64,000 nt of DNA from Rhizobium nepotum 39/7 (GTDB lineage Bacteria; Pseudomonadota; Alphaproteobacteria; Rhizobiales; Rhizobiaceae). Of this stretch, positions 42,461-49,976 are shown in pieces; within the stretch, counting starts at the first letter, position 1, and every line of letters begins with the position of its first letter. Both the position numbers and the translations under genes were made by a program. The stretch lies in the NCBI RefSeq assembly GCF_000949865.1, contig NZ_JWJH01000002.1, forward strand, positions 248,001 to 312,000. Reading direction: 5' to 3'. The notes beneath the pieces were generated by a model. The model searched no databases and was not told where the DNA came from. It saw only the letters and a program-made list of their open reading frames with translations.

Positions 42461-42928
42461 TACCGAATCCCTGAGACGGATCTAACAGCCCGACAATAGA
42501 AGGCCCCGGCTTAAGGAATGGATAAAAAGAATGGCGGCAAACGCCCGTGAAATGCGCCTCAGTCCCATTACGGGGCATTTCAACCAAGCTTTGCCAATCA
42601 TGGTTAATGACGGGTAAGCGACGGATTTCGCTTCATTTTTGCCATCACGTTAACCTTTGTGGCAACACGACCCCCAGCTTTTGCCCGGAACAGGCGGCAT
42701 CCGTCGTAATTATGCTTAACATGGACTGTTAAAATGCGAAGGAATTGCTGGCCGACGTCCCGATGCGAGGAGAATAGATACAATTTGAATTAAATTGCGC
42801 GGCTTTTTGCAATCGGCTGTTCGCCGGTCGCGTGTAGCTTCTTCTCAAGCCCGAAAAACGGGACAAAGGCCGATGACCCGAAACGGGCGGGGCTTCAAAA
42901 CAAAGATCATCTGGCAGGGTGTCTGACA
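42461..42928. other. Divergent intergenic region, no gene seen
   Basis: 468 bp between the kinase and DUF5330 genes, containing several TTAA-bearing segments (near 42604, 42649, 42715) including an inverted repeat TTAACA-N5-TGTTAA, but no exact TTAA-N7-TTAA. Likely promoter DNA for both genes; no ORF or RNA gene supported. Confidence 0.5.
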
Positions 42929-43354
42929 ATGTGGTTTCTGATCAAAGGAACATTCTGGTTTTCGCTGGTGCTCGTGGCGCTGTCCTATTTCGGCAGCAGC
43001 AACGATCCTACCAAGGAACCTTCGGCATTCGATATTCCCAGCGCCTTTTCGGCAGCCGGTGAGGCCTATCGTTATGTCAGCGCCATCTGCATTGAAAAAC
43101 CCGATGTCTGCGTCAAGGGCGCCGAAACCTTCCACGCGCTCGGCGAACGGGCAAAGGAAGGCGCCAAGGTCGCCTATGAATTGCTCGACGCCCAGCTCGC
43201 CTCCGGCGACAAAACGGCTCCCGCCACCGAGCTTGCCAGCGAGAACGAAAAACTGGCCGAAGCGCCGGCAATCAGCGTCGAATTTCCCAAGGATACCGAC
43301 ATGCTGAAGACCGGCACTGTCATTCCCCTGCCGCAGAAGCGCCCCGCACCCTGA
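42929..43354 (+). CDS. DUF5330-type membrane-anchored protein
   Basis: A 141-residue protein: membrane helix MWFLIKGTFWFSLVLVALSY at the very N-terminus, then a helical domain with two cysteines (AICIEKPDVCVKGAETFHAL, GERAKEGAKVAYELLDAQLA) that could pair in the periplasm, and a disordered C-terminus. This matches the rhizobial DUF5330 family of unknown function. A strong terminator follows at 43434. Confidence 0.85.
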   Translation: MWFLIKGTFWFSLVLVALSYFGSSNDPTKEPSAFDIPSAFSAAGEAYRYVSAICIEKPDVCVKGAETFHALGERAKEGAKVAYELLDAQLASGDKTAPATELASENEKLAEAPAISVEFPKDTDMLKTGTVIPLPQKRPAP

Positions 43355-43433
43355 ATTTTCCCGGCGGCACATCGCCGCGCGATCCATTTTCCGCAGCCGG
43401 TTATGTCCGTCTGCGTGACTGCCTGCCTGACTT

Positions 43434-43465
43434 GCCCACGGAAACCTGCTTTCCGTGGGCTTTTT
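43434..43465 (+). terminator. Rho-independent terminator after the DUF5330 gene
   Basis: Perfect 11-bp stem GCCCACGGAAA / TTTCCGTGGGC with a 5-nt loop, followed by TTTTT. It separates the DUF5330 and sufE units. Confidence 0.9.
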
Positions 43466-43548
43466 CATGGCCCGCATGGTTCAAAACCGCGCTTACTTGC
43501 CCTATATCGTAGCCAAGACATGCAATAACGAACGATACGGCGCAAAAC

Positions 43549-43965
43549 ATGGCCTCTCTCGACACGATCCTTGACGATTTCGCTTTCCTCGACGACTGGG
43601 AGGATCGCTATCGTTATGTCATCGAACTCGGCAAGGCGCTTCCCGATCTATCGGAGGACAAGCGCACGCCTGAGAACAAGGTGCAGGGCTGCGCGAGCCA
43701 GGTCTGGCTCGTCAGCCACAGCGACGGCGCGGAAGATCCTCTCATGACCTTCGAGGGTGATTCCGACGCGCATATCGTGCGCGGCCTCGTCGCCATCGTT
43801 CTCGCCGTCTATTCCGGCAAAAGAGCCTCCGAAATCGCCGGTCTCGACGCCATCGAAGTGTTCGACAAGATCGGGCTGGTGGAACATCTATCCTCGCAGC
43901 GCGCCAACGGCCTGCGCTCCATGGTCAAGCGTATCCGCGAGGAAGCGCGACTTCTGGCCGCCTGA
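43549..43965 (+). CDS. sufE: SufE family sulfur-acceptor protein
   Basis: A 138-residue Fe-S assembly protein that accepts persulfide sulfur from the cysteine desulfurase SufS and passes it to the SufBCD scaffold. Catalytic Cys48 lies in VQGCASQVWLV, the SufE signature; LDDWEDRYRYVIELGKALP at the N-terminus is also diagnostic. No other suf gene is in the window, so it is a stand-alone copy. Convergent with the DUF6456 gene. Confidence 0.93.
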   Translation: MASLDTILDDFAFLDDWEDRYRYVIELGKALPDLSEDKRTPENKVQGCASQVWLVSHSDGAEDPLMTFEGDSDAHIVRGLVAIVLAVYSGKRASEIAGLDAIEVFDKIGLVEHLSSQRANGLRSMVKRIREEARLLAA

Positions 43966-43969
43966 CCCC

Positions 43970-44827
43970 TCACCCCGTCATCATCGTTGTTGTCATCGGG
44001 GGGCGATAATCTTCGTCGCCCCAGTGATGGCTGGACCGCCTGGCGCGTTGCGTCTGCGGCGCATAATGCCGGGCAAGCGACAGCAGGGCGGCCCGCAGCA
44101 GCAGTTTTGCCGAACGCGCCGGCCATTGCCGCTCCCGCTCCACCGCCTCCAGCCCCTTTTCGAAACAGCAGACATCGATGGCGACGCCGCAGAGTTCTGG
44201 CCCCATGGCATCGGCCGCGCGGGAAAACCTTGCCCGTGCAGCCATCGCCGTCTCGGTGAGATCGAGCCCGCCACTCGCTTCGCCCCTGGTGCGGCTCGTT
44301 ATTTTCGGCTCCCATGTCGCCGTTACCCTGGAATTGAGGTGCGCGCGGTGGAAATCGGCGGCAAGGCGTTCGCCCGCCTGCAGGGCATCCGGGGGAAAGA
44401 ATGCCGTGCCGTCCTTCTCCTTCAGACGTGAAAGGCTCGTCAGGATAGAGGTGTTGAGATTCAGCCGGGCCGACTGCCTGCCCTCGCCGGCATCCACGAT
44501 CACCGACTGCAAATCCCAATGCTGTTCCTGAAAAATCTCCTCGCGATCCTTGGCCATTGCCCGCTTCAGATAAGCGCCGAGCGGTGGCGCAGCGGAAAGC
44601 GTGGTTTCCTGCCTCTCGATCAGCCCCGACGAGATGGCGAGCCGGACCGTTGCGGCCGGAAAACGCGGGGCCGGACGCGCTGCCCTTTCTTTTTCTTCTC
44701 CGGGCCGGCGTAAGACCATATCGCCGCCATCCTCCGAGATTTCAGCCTTGCCCGCGGCAATGGAGCGCAAGAGCCGCAACAGCACGGGATCCGAAGGCAG
44801 GCCCGCAGCACTTTTCGCCTCACTCAT
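43970..44827 (-). CDS. DUF6456 protein
   Basis: A 285-residue protein. The N-terminal half (residues 15-95) looks like a winged-helix-type region (LLRLLRSIAAGKAEISEDGG, RLAISSGLIERQ, PLGAYLKRAM); the C-terminal half has the DUF6456 blocks (ERLAADFHRAHLNSRVTATW, RFSRAADAMGPELCGVAIDV, GLEAVERERQWPARSAKLLL). Its start overlaps the DnaA-domain-IV gene by 8 bp. Together they may form a small DNA-binding pair; this is inference. Confidence 0.8.
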   Translation of the reverse strand: MSEAKSAAGLPSDPVLLRLLRSIAAGKAEISEDGGDMVLRRPGEEKERAARPAPRFPAATVRLAISSGLIERQETTLSAAPPLGAYLKRAMAKDREEIFQEQHWDLQSVIVDAGEGRQSARLNLNTSILTSLSRLKEKDGTAFFPPDALQAGERLAADFHRAHLNSRVTATWEPKITSRTRGEASGGLDLTETAMAARARFSRAADAMGPELCGVAIDVCCFEKGLEAVERERQWPARSAKLLLRAALLSLARHYAPQTQRARRSSHHWGDEDYRPPMTTTMMTG

Positions 44828-45248
44828 CGCGCGCCCCCTTCATCACGTTGAAAATGCTGCCGGTAAGCCGCTCCAGCACGGCGACGAATTCGTCAAAGGC
44901 CGGCTCGTCGCGGCGGTCCTCGACCACCTGGCAGGCATGGCCGACCGTCGTTCTGTCCCTGCCGAAACAGGGGCCGATATCCGACATGGGGATGCCGAGC
45001 TGCACATGGCAGACATACATGGCGATCTGGCGGATATGGCATTCGCGGCGCCGCCTGTCCCGGCGCGCAGCCAGACGATCCCCGGTCAACTGCACCATCT
45101 CCCCGGTCAGTTGCCGGACCAGCTGGCAAGCCTGCGAAATCTCATCCCGTCCGGCCACAGGCGGAAAGCGGCGAAAGTTACGACCGGTGGCCTGCACGCA
45201 GGGCCGCAAGGGGGCAGGCAAAGAAACTATGTCCGGCGGCATATGCAA
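44820..45248 (-). CDS. DnaA domain IV-like helix-turn-helix protein
   Basis: A 142-residue protein containing only the DnaA C-terminal DNA-binding fold: RRECHIRQIAMYVCHVQLGI, PMSDIGPCFGRDRTTVGHAC and QVVEDRR follow the DnaA-box recognition signature (GRDHTTVxHA), including the residues that read the box. It lacks the AAA+ domain, so it might compete with DnaA or act as a transcription factor. It precedes and overlaps the DUF6456 gene. Confidence 0.85.
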   Translation of the reverse strand: MHMPPDIVSLPAPLRPCVQATGRNFRRFPPVAGRDEISQACQLVRQLTGEMVQLTGDRLAARRDRRRRECHIRQIAMYVCHVQLGIPMSDIGPCFGRDRTTVGHACQVVEDRRDEPAFDEFVAVLERLTGSIFNVMKGARDE

Positions 45249-45404
45249 CTCCTTTACGAATAGGAATTAATTCATACATCCGGAGACTGCTATGGGGAAG
45301 TGCAAATTTGACATGAAAAATCATGCGATTGATTTCGTTTAATTTTTTGAAGAAATGCGAGACCCGACAGAGGATTTTTTTCCTCTTTCGAAATTATGCG
45401 CGGC

Positions 45405-45431
45405 AATAAAAAAGCCGGTCAAGAGACCGGC
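45405..45431 (-). terminator. Rho-independent terminator of the ros transcript
   Basis: On the minus strand: GCCGGTC, loop TCTT, GACCGGC, then TTTTTT. It lies about 90 bp downstream of the ros stop, beyond a short family-A repeat. Confidence 0.85.
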
Positions 45432-45465
45432 CGGCGAAAGGATCGAGTTTTGCGGCATGCCCTGC

Positions 45466-45494
45466 CGCCTTCTCCCCGCCGGGGAGAAGAAACG
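45466..45494. repeat. Palindromic repeat, family A, short copy
   Basis: A single hairpin CTTCTCCCCGCCGGGGAGAAG with trailing AAACGG, matching the terminal palindrome of the long copies. It lies between the ros stop and its terminator and would be part of the ros 3' untranslated region. Confidence 0.75.
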
Positions 45495-45519
45495 GCCGAC
45501 ATGATTCGTCTTTAAAAAA

Positions 45520-45948
45520 TCAACGGTTTGCCTTGCGGCGCTGACCGAGACCCATTTCCTTGGCGAGCCGCGAACGGGCTTCGGCATAGGCGGGAGCAAC
45601 CATCGGATAGTCGGACGGCAGATCCCATTTTTCGCGATATTCTTCCGGTGTCATGCTGTGATGCGTCGTCAGATGGCGCTTGAGCGACTTGAACGAACCG
45701 CCGCACTCCAAACAGACGATATGATCGTCCTGAACCGACTTGCGAACGGACACGGCAGGCTTCTGCTTTTCAACATTGACCGCCACCGATGCCGGTGCCG
45801 ATGTTCCGCTGAGTGCCGTATGAACATCCGAAATAAGGCCGGGAAGCTCTGTTACCGGAACGACGTGGTTGCTAACATAGGCAGCCACAATATCCGCCGT
45901 CAGTTCGACCAGCAGATCCTGGGCGTTACCGTATGCAGTTTCCGTCAT
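45520..45948 (-). CDS. ros: Ros, MucR-family zinc-finger repressor
   Basis: A 142-residue regulator with a prokaryotic Cys2His2 finger: Cys79, Cys82, His92 and His97 in [20 protein letters not shown], followed by the family [13 protein letters not shown] segment. From memory the sequence is almost identical to Agrobacterium Ros, which represses virC/virD and the T-DNA ipt gene, and affects succinoglycan. Ros/MucR proteins oligomerise through the N-terminal half and bind AT-rich DNA in an H-NS-like way. The upstream region is AT-rich and has a 9-bp inverted repeat resembling a ros box, so autoregulation is likely. Confidence 0.96.
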   Translation of the reverse strand: MTETAYGNAQDLLVELTADIVAAYVSNHVVPVTELPGLISDVHTALSGTSAPASVAVNVEKQKPAVSVRKSVQDDHIVCLECGGSFKSLKRHLTTHHSMTPEEYREKWDLPSDYPMVAPAYAEARSRLAKEMGLGQRRKANR

Positions 45949-46047
45949 TTAAGTATCTCCTGTTATTGATCCCCTGACGCGGACGAACGCCGCATCGAGC
46001 GATGTGAAGTTACCCGGTGCCCCACCTTCGCCCTGTTGAAACCAACG

Positions 46048-46069
46048 TGAAATCTACCCCTAGATTTCA
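46048..46069. promoter_or_regulatory. Inverted repeat TGAAATCTA-CCCC-TAGATTTCA, candidate Ros operator
   Basis: Perfect 9-bp arms with a 4-bp spacer, 100 bp upstream of the ros ATG. The arm TAGATTTCA differs at one position from TATATTTCA, the half-site I recall for the virC/virD ros box. Suggests autorepression. Confidence 0.55.
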
Positions 46070-46350
46070 AGCGAAAACCGGAAACGAATTGATCCGAGAT
46101 TCAACTTGTGCCCGCGACATGGGCAGCAATGGTCTGACAGACCATAGATTAGACATTAATAAAATGCCTATGCCGACTATGAAGAGGCTAGATGCAAGTC
46201 ACGACTAGCAACTTTACACTTAATTTGGATAGCATCAAAACAGCAAAAGTCAAATTCCTATTATGAATTTTTCAGTTCAAAACAGTCTAATTCGAATACA
46301 AAAAATTACGGGTAATAAAATACTATGCCAAGTAGTAATGGAAAACGAAC

Positions 46351-46370
46351 ACCCCCTGTTATTGAGGGGT
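46351..46370 (-). terminator. Hairpin after the mrp operon, weak terminator candidate
   Basis: ACCCC / GGGGT stem (46351-46355, 46366-46370) with a 10-nt loop, followed on the minus strand by a T-rich but interrupted stretch. It lies 10 bp after the mrpG stop. Confidence 0.35.
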
Positions 46371-46379
46371 AATTCAACT

Positions 46380-46712
46380 TCAAATTTTCTTTAGGTCATC
46401 AACTACCGATTTATCGGACAGTGGATAACCTGCCTTGTGTGCAGCCATGGCAAGAAGATGTGCGGAGACCGGCGCTGTCAGAACAAAGAAAAAGAAGCCG
46501 GCAAGCGCCCGCGCCAGCGTCGATAGTTCCATGGAGTGAATGCCCACGGCCAGAAGCAGCAGGCCAGAACCCACCGTGCCGGCCTTGGAGGCCGCGTGCA
46601 TGCGGGTGTAGACATCGGGCAGACGATTGAGCCCGATCGCCGCGATCAGTGAAAAAGCAGCGCCTGAGAGGGTAAGCGCCGCAACCAGAATAGCCAAGAA
46701 CCAGTCCATCAT
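46380..46712 (-). CDS. mrpG: Mrp antiporter subunit G
   Basis: A 110-residue membrane protein with three helices; [20 protein letters not shown] is the MnhG/MrpG signature and [20 protein letters not shown] the third-helix region. It is a small accessory subunit of the cation/proton antiporter. Its ATG overlaps the mrpF stop by 4 bp. Last gene of the operon. Confidence 0.93.
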   Translation of the reverse strand: MMDWFLAILVAALTLSGAAFSLIAAIGLNRLPDVYTRMHAASKAGTVGSGLLLLAVGIHSMELSTLARALAGFFFFVLTAPVSAHLLAMAAHKAGYPLSDKSVVDDLKKI

Positions 46713-47095
46713 CGTCCGCCCTTTCTCTTTCCGCGACCTTGCTGGGGTCTCCCGGGATTTTCATCGGTTTCCGACGCCCGCTCACCGTCCAGCACCGTTT
46801 GCGATCTGCGCCGGCCATCCGCGCCGCGTGACAGCACGAAGCGGGCAAAGGCCACCGTGGCCAGAAAACCGACCAGCCCGAGCGCGATGGCGATATCGAC
46901 ATAAAGATCGACGCCGGTGCGGACGGCGATGACCGCAATGAAGCCGATGGCGATGCCGACCAGCATGTCGAGCGCGACAATCCGGTCCGGCAAGGTGGGG
47001 CCAACAACAACGCGATATACTGTCAGCAAAAAGGCGGCTGAAAGGACAACCGTGGCAAGTATAGTTGCAAATGAAACGATGTGTTCCGGCGTCAT
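46709..47095 (-). CDS. mrpF: Mrp antiporter subunit F
   Basis: A 128-residue subunit with three membrane helices ([60 protein letters not shown]). [14 protein letters not shown] is diagnostic. An unusual basic, Gly/Arg/Lys-rich tail of about 35 residues (ending RGKRKGGR) is cytosolic and longer than in many MrpF proteins. ATG 47095 overlaps the mrpE stop by 4 bp; the longer frame is discarded. Confidence 0.92.
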   Translation of the reverse strand: MTPEHIVSFATILATVVLSAAFLLTVYRVVVGPTLPDRIVALDMLVGIAIGFIAVIAVRTGVDLYVDIAIALGLVGFLATVAFARFVLSRGADGRRRSQTVLDGERASETDENPGRPQQGRGKRKGGR

Positions 47096-47586
47096 CCCTG
47101 AAACGCCTCCATGATCTTTTTTTCGAAACCGTTCCTGATGTCGTTCTTCGCGGCTTCGATATCGCTGCAATCGATCGCGTGGACGTAGAGCGTTTTTCTG
47201 TCCTCGGAAATATCGACCGAAAGCGTACCGGGTGTCAGCGTGATGAGGTTGGCGAGCAGCGTAATCTCGAAATCAGTCGCCACCGCCAGCGGATAGGCGA
47301 ATATGCCGGGCTGCACGTTCAGCTTCGGCCGCGTCACCATGACGGCAACCTTCCAGGCCGACAACGCCAGCTCCTTGAAGAACAGCAGCAATAACGACAG
47401 CACGCGGACAGGACGCAACCGGCGCCCTCCACCTTTACCCCCACCGCCGCCGGATATCTGGTGGCGGATAAGACCGAGCGCCAGCAGCGAGACGATGAAA
47501 CCGAAGAGGATGTTCGCCAGCGTGACGCTGCCGGTTACGGCAAGCCACACGGCGACGAACAGGAATTGCACGACATAGAGGCTCAT
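47092..47586 (-). CDS. mrpE: Mrp antiporter subunit E
   Basis: A 164-residue subunit: two N-terminal membrane helices ([35 protein letters not shown]), a glycine-rich loop (GGGGGKGGG), and the conserved [40 protein letters not shown] and [10 protein letters not shown] blocks of MnhE. It overlaps mrpD and mrpF by 4 bp each. Confidence 0.93.
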   Translation of the reverse strand: MSLYVVQFLFVAVWLAVTGSVTLANILFGFIVSLLALGLIRHQISGGGGGKGGGRRLRPVRVLSLLLLFFKELALSAWKVAVMVTRPKLNVQPGIFAYPLAVATDFEITLLANLITLTPGTLSVDISEDRKTLYVHAIDCSDIEAAKNDIRNGFEKKIMEAFQG

Positions 47587-49160
47587 GGTCTGCCTCCCCC
47601 GGAAAATACCGACTGGATATAGGCTTCAGGATTGCCCAGTCCCGCCGCCGCCTGCTGGCTGAGATTGAGCAGGCTTTCCGGAAACAGGCCGAAAAACACC
47701 ACCAGCAATGTCAGCCCGACCAGCGGCGCGAAAGACGGGACAGCCAATGGTGACGCAGGCTGTGCCGGAGGCTGGCCGGTGGATGCCGCCGCCGGTCGCC
47801 AGAAACACAGAAGGAAGACCCGCCCGAAGGCGATGGTGGTGATGAAGCCGGAGGCGAGAATGGCGGTGGCGAGCCACCAGGCGCCGATATCGATCGCCGA
47901 TTTGACGAGAACGACCTTCGGCCAGAAGCCGGAAAAGGGCGGCAGGCCGGAGCCTGCGAAAAACAATGCGAGCGCAAGGCCCGAAAACCATGGAGCCTGC
48001 CGGTAAAGGCCGCTGAGCGACGACAGGGTAAAGCCGCCGCCGAGACGCGCGGCGTGGCCGGCAGCGAGATAAAGCGCCGTCATCAGCACCATGGAGTGCA
48101 GCGCGTAAAAGATCGCGCCCGCGACACCGGAAGGCGTGCCGATGGCGATACCCGCCATCATGTAGCCGATGCCTGATATGACGATGTAGCCGAGCATGCG
48201 GCGGATGTCGTTCTGGGCAAGCGCGCCCATGGCGCCCAGCACCATGGTCAGCGCCGCAGAGATGGCGATGACCATGCTCAGCTCCTCCCGCTCCACCGGA
48301 AACAGCATGACCATGACGCGCAGCAGCGCATAGATGCCGACCTTGGTGAGCAGGCCACCGAACAGCGCGGAAACCACGATGCGCGGCGTGTGATAGGATG
48401 CGGGCAGCCAGAAATTCACCGGGAAAGCCGCCGCCTTCATGGCGAAGGCGAGAGTGAAGAGGCTGGCAAGCGTCATCAGCGGTGCAGTGTCCCGCAGCCC
48501 GGTCGCCTTCAGCGCGATATCGGCCATGTTGAGCGTGCCGAAGATGGCATAGAGATAACCGACTGCGATCAGGAACAGCGTCGTGCCGATGAGGTTCAAA
48601 ATGGCGTATTTCAGCGCGCCATCGATCTGCTCGCGCGTGGAGCCGAGTACGATCAGACCGAAGGACGAAATCAGCAGCACCTCGAACCAGACATAGAGGT
48701 TGAAGAGGTCGCCGGTCAAAAATGCGCCGGTGACACCCGCCATCAGCAGCATCAGGAAGGGATAAAATCCGTATCGCCTGCCGCTGGCGTCGATATCGGC
48801 GCTGGCATGGATGGCGGCGGCAAGCGCGACGATGGCGGCCGTGAGCGACAGCAGCGTGCCGGTGAGATCAGCCGTGAACGCGATGCCGAAGGGCGGCAGC
48901 CAGCGGCCCATGACCATGGTGAACGGCCCCTCGGTCACGACCTTCCACAACAGAGCGGCATCGAGCAGCACCAGCAGGACGAGCGCCGTGATGGCAATGG
49001 GCGCATGCCAGCGCATGGCGTGGCGCAGCATCATCAGCACCGCGCCTGCGCCGATCGAGAGCGCGACGGGAAGAATGATCAGCCAGTCGGACAATGGCAC
49101 GGGCGTGACGACGAGTGCTGCGGAAAGATCGGAGATTGCGGAAGTGGTGGATGAAGCCAT
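47583..49160 (-). CDS. mrpD: Mrp antiporter subunit D
   Basis: A 525-residue polytopic protein homologous to the complex I subunits NuoM/NuoN, one of the two ion-translocating subunits. About 14 helices; conserved LFNLYVWFEVLLISSFGLIV carries the helix-5 Glu, and MKAAAFPVNFWLPASYHTPR the lysine-type region. ATG 49160 is used; the upstream frame overlaps mrpC. It is followed by mrpE with a 4-bp overlap. Confidence 0.94.
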   Translation of the reverse strand: MASSTTSAISDLSAALVVTPVPLSDWLIILPVALSIGAGAVLMMLRHAMRWHAPIAITALVLLVLLDAALLWKVVTEGPFTMVMGRWLPPFGIAFTADLTGTLLSLTAAIVALAAAIHASADIDASGRRYGFYPFLMLLMAGVTGAFLTGDLFNLYVWFEVLLISSFGLIVLGSTREQIDGALKYAILNLIGTTLFLIAVGYLYAIFGTLNMADIALKATGLRDTAPLMTLASLFTLAFAMKAAAFPVNFWLPASYHTPRIVVSALFGGLLTKVGIYALLRVMVMLFPVEREELSMVIAISAALTMVLGAMGALAQNDIRRMLGYIVISGIGYMMAGIAIGTPSGVAGAIFYALHSMVLMTALYLAAGHAARLGGGFTLSSLSGLYRQAPWFSGLALALFFAGSGLPPFSGFWPKVVLVKSAIDIGAWWLATAILASGFITTIAFGRVFLLCFWRPAAASTGQPPAQPASPLAVPSFAPLVGLTLLVVFFGLFPESLLNLSQQAAAGLGNPEAYIQSVFSGGGRP

Positions 49161-49179
49161 GTGTCTGTGCCCCGCCCGC

Positions 49180-49557
49180 TCAATAACCGAGCGGCGGCAA
49201 AGGCTCGCCTGCCGGTTCTGCGGTGCGCATTTCGTCCGTATCGTCCGTCTGCAATTCCTGGAACGCACGCCAGGTCAGCACCAGAAGGAAACAGAAGAAG
49301 GAAAAGGAAATGACGATCGCCGTCAGGATCAGCGCCTGCGGCAGCGGATTGGCCGCGCCTGCCGGCAGGGCGTCCATGCCGGGCGGAATGATCGGCGGCA
49401 CTTCGCGCGTCAGCCTTCCCGCCGTGAACAGCAGAAGGTTGACCGCATTGCCAAGGATCGCGATGCCGAGCAGCATGCGGATGCTGTGGCGCGAGAGCAT
49501 CAGATAGATCGCCACCGAGAAGAAGATGCCGACGAGAATGGAGAAGACCGCTTCCAT
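49180..49557 (-). CDS. mrpC: Mrp antiporter subunit C
   Basis: A 125-residue NuoK-like subunit with three membrane helices: SILVGIFFSVAIYLMLSRHS, MLLGIAILGNAVNLLLFTAG and LPQALILTAIVISFSFFCFL. NxLPQALILTAIVI is the hallmark. It overlaps mrpB by one base at its start. Confidence 0.93.
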   Translation of the reverse strand: MEAVFSILVGIFFSVAIYLMLSRHSIRMLLGIAILGNAVNLLLFTAGRLTREVPPIIPPGMDALPAGAANPLPQALILTAIVISFSFFCFLLVLTWRAFQELQTDDTDEMRTAEPAGEPLPPLGY

Positions 49558-49976
49558 CAGTCGCTGTCCCTTTCTTCCAGCGCAAGCGCAATGGAGGTGA
49601 TGGCGCCGACCACGACGAGGTAGACGCCGATATCGAAGGACATGACGGTGGAGAGCGGCATCTCGACCCCGAGCAGGCTCGGATAGACCCAGAGCCCGGT
49701 CATGAAGGGCACGCCTGCGGCAATCGAGACGAGGCCGGACAGCATCGCCATAAGCAGCCCCGCGCCGGCGATGGCGAGCGGATGAAACACGATGGCGCGC
49801 CGGACTGCCGCCACGCCATAGGCGATGCCGTAGATCGCCAGCGCCGAAACCGCAATCAACCCGCCGATGAAACCGCCGCCAGGTTCGTTATGGCCGCGCA
49901 GCAGCACGAAGATGGAAAACAGCACCATGAGGCTGGTGACGACAGGGGCAACGGTGCGCAGGATAAGCGTGTTCAT
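49557..49976 (-). CDS. mrpB: Mrp antiporter subunit B
   Basis: A 139-residue subunit with four helices; [20 protein letters not shown] is the MnhB signature. [20 protein letters not shown] forms the last helix. It overlaps mrpA by 4 bp and mrpC by 1 bp. A separate mrpB gene places this operon in the seven-gene group rather than the six-gene group with fused A-B. Confidence 0.93.
   Translation of the reverse strand: MNTLILRTVAPVVTSLMVLFSIFVLLRGHNEPGGGFIGGLIAVSALAIYGIAYGVAAVRRAIVFHPLAIAGAGLLMAMLSGLVSIAAGVPFMTGLWVYPSLLGVEMPLSTVMSFDIGVYLVVVGAITSIALALEERDSD

Larger units (their letters stand above)
45949..46379. other. AT-rich ros upstream region, no gene seen
   Basis: 431 bp between ros and mrpG; the stretch 46140-46380 is clearly richer in A/T than anywhere else in the window. 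It contains the ros-box-like repeat (46048-46069) and a hairpin near mrpG (46351-46370). No ORF of note. Confidence 0.6.

Noticed and set aside
42715-42731. TTAACA-N5-TGTTAA as a CtrA site
   Set aside because: The spacing between TTAA elements is 9, not 7, and the repeat is inverted instead of tandem; kept only as a note in the intergenic entry.
45949-46379. AT-rich stretch as a horizontally acquired fragment
   Set aside because: No gene, repeat or integrase is present; AT-richness is expected of the target DNA of Ros/MucR-type proteins.
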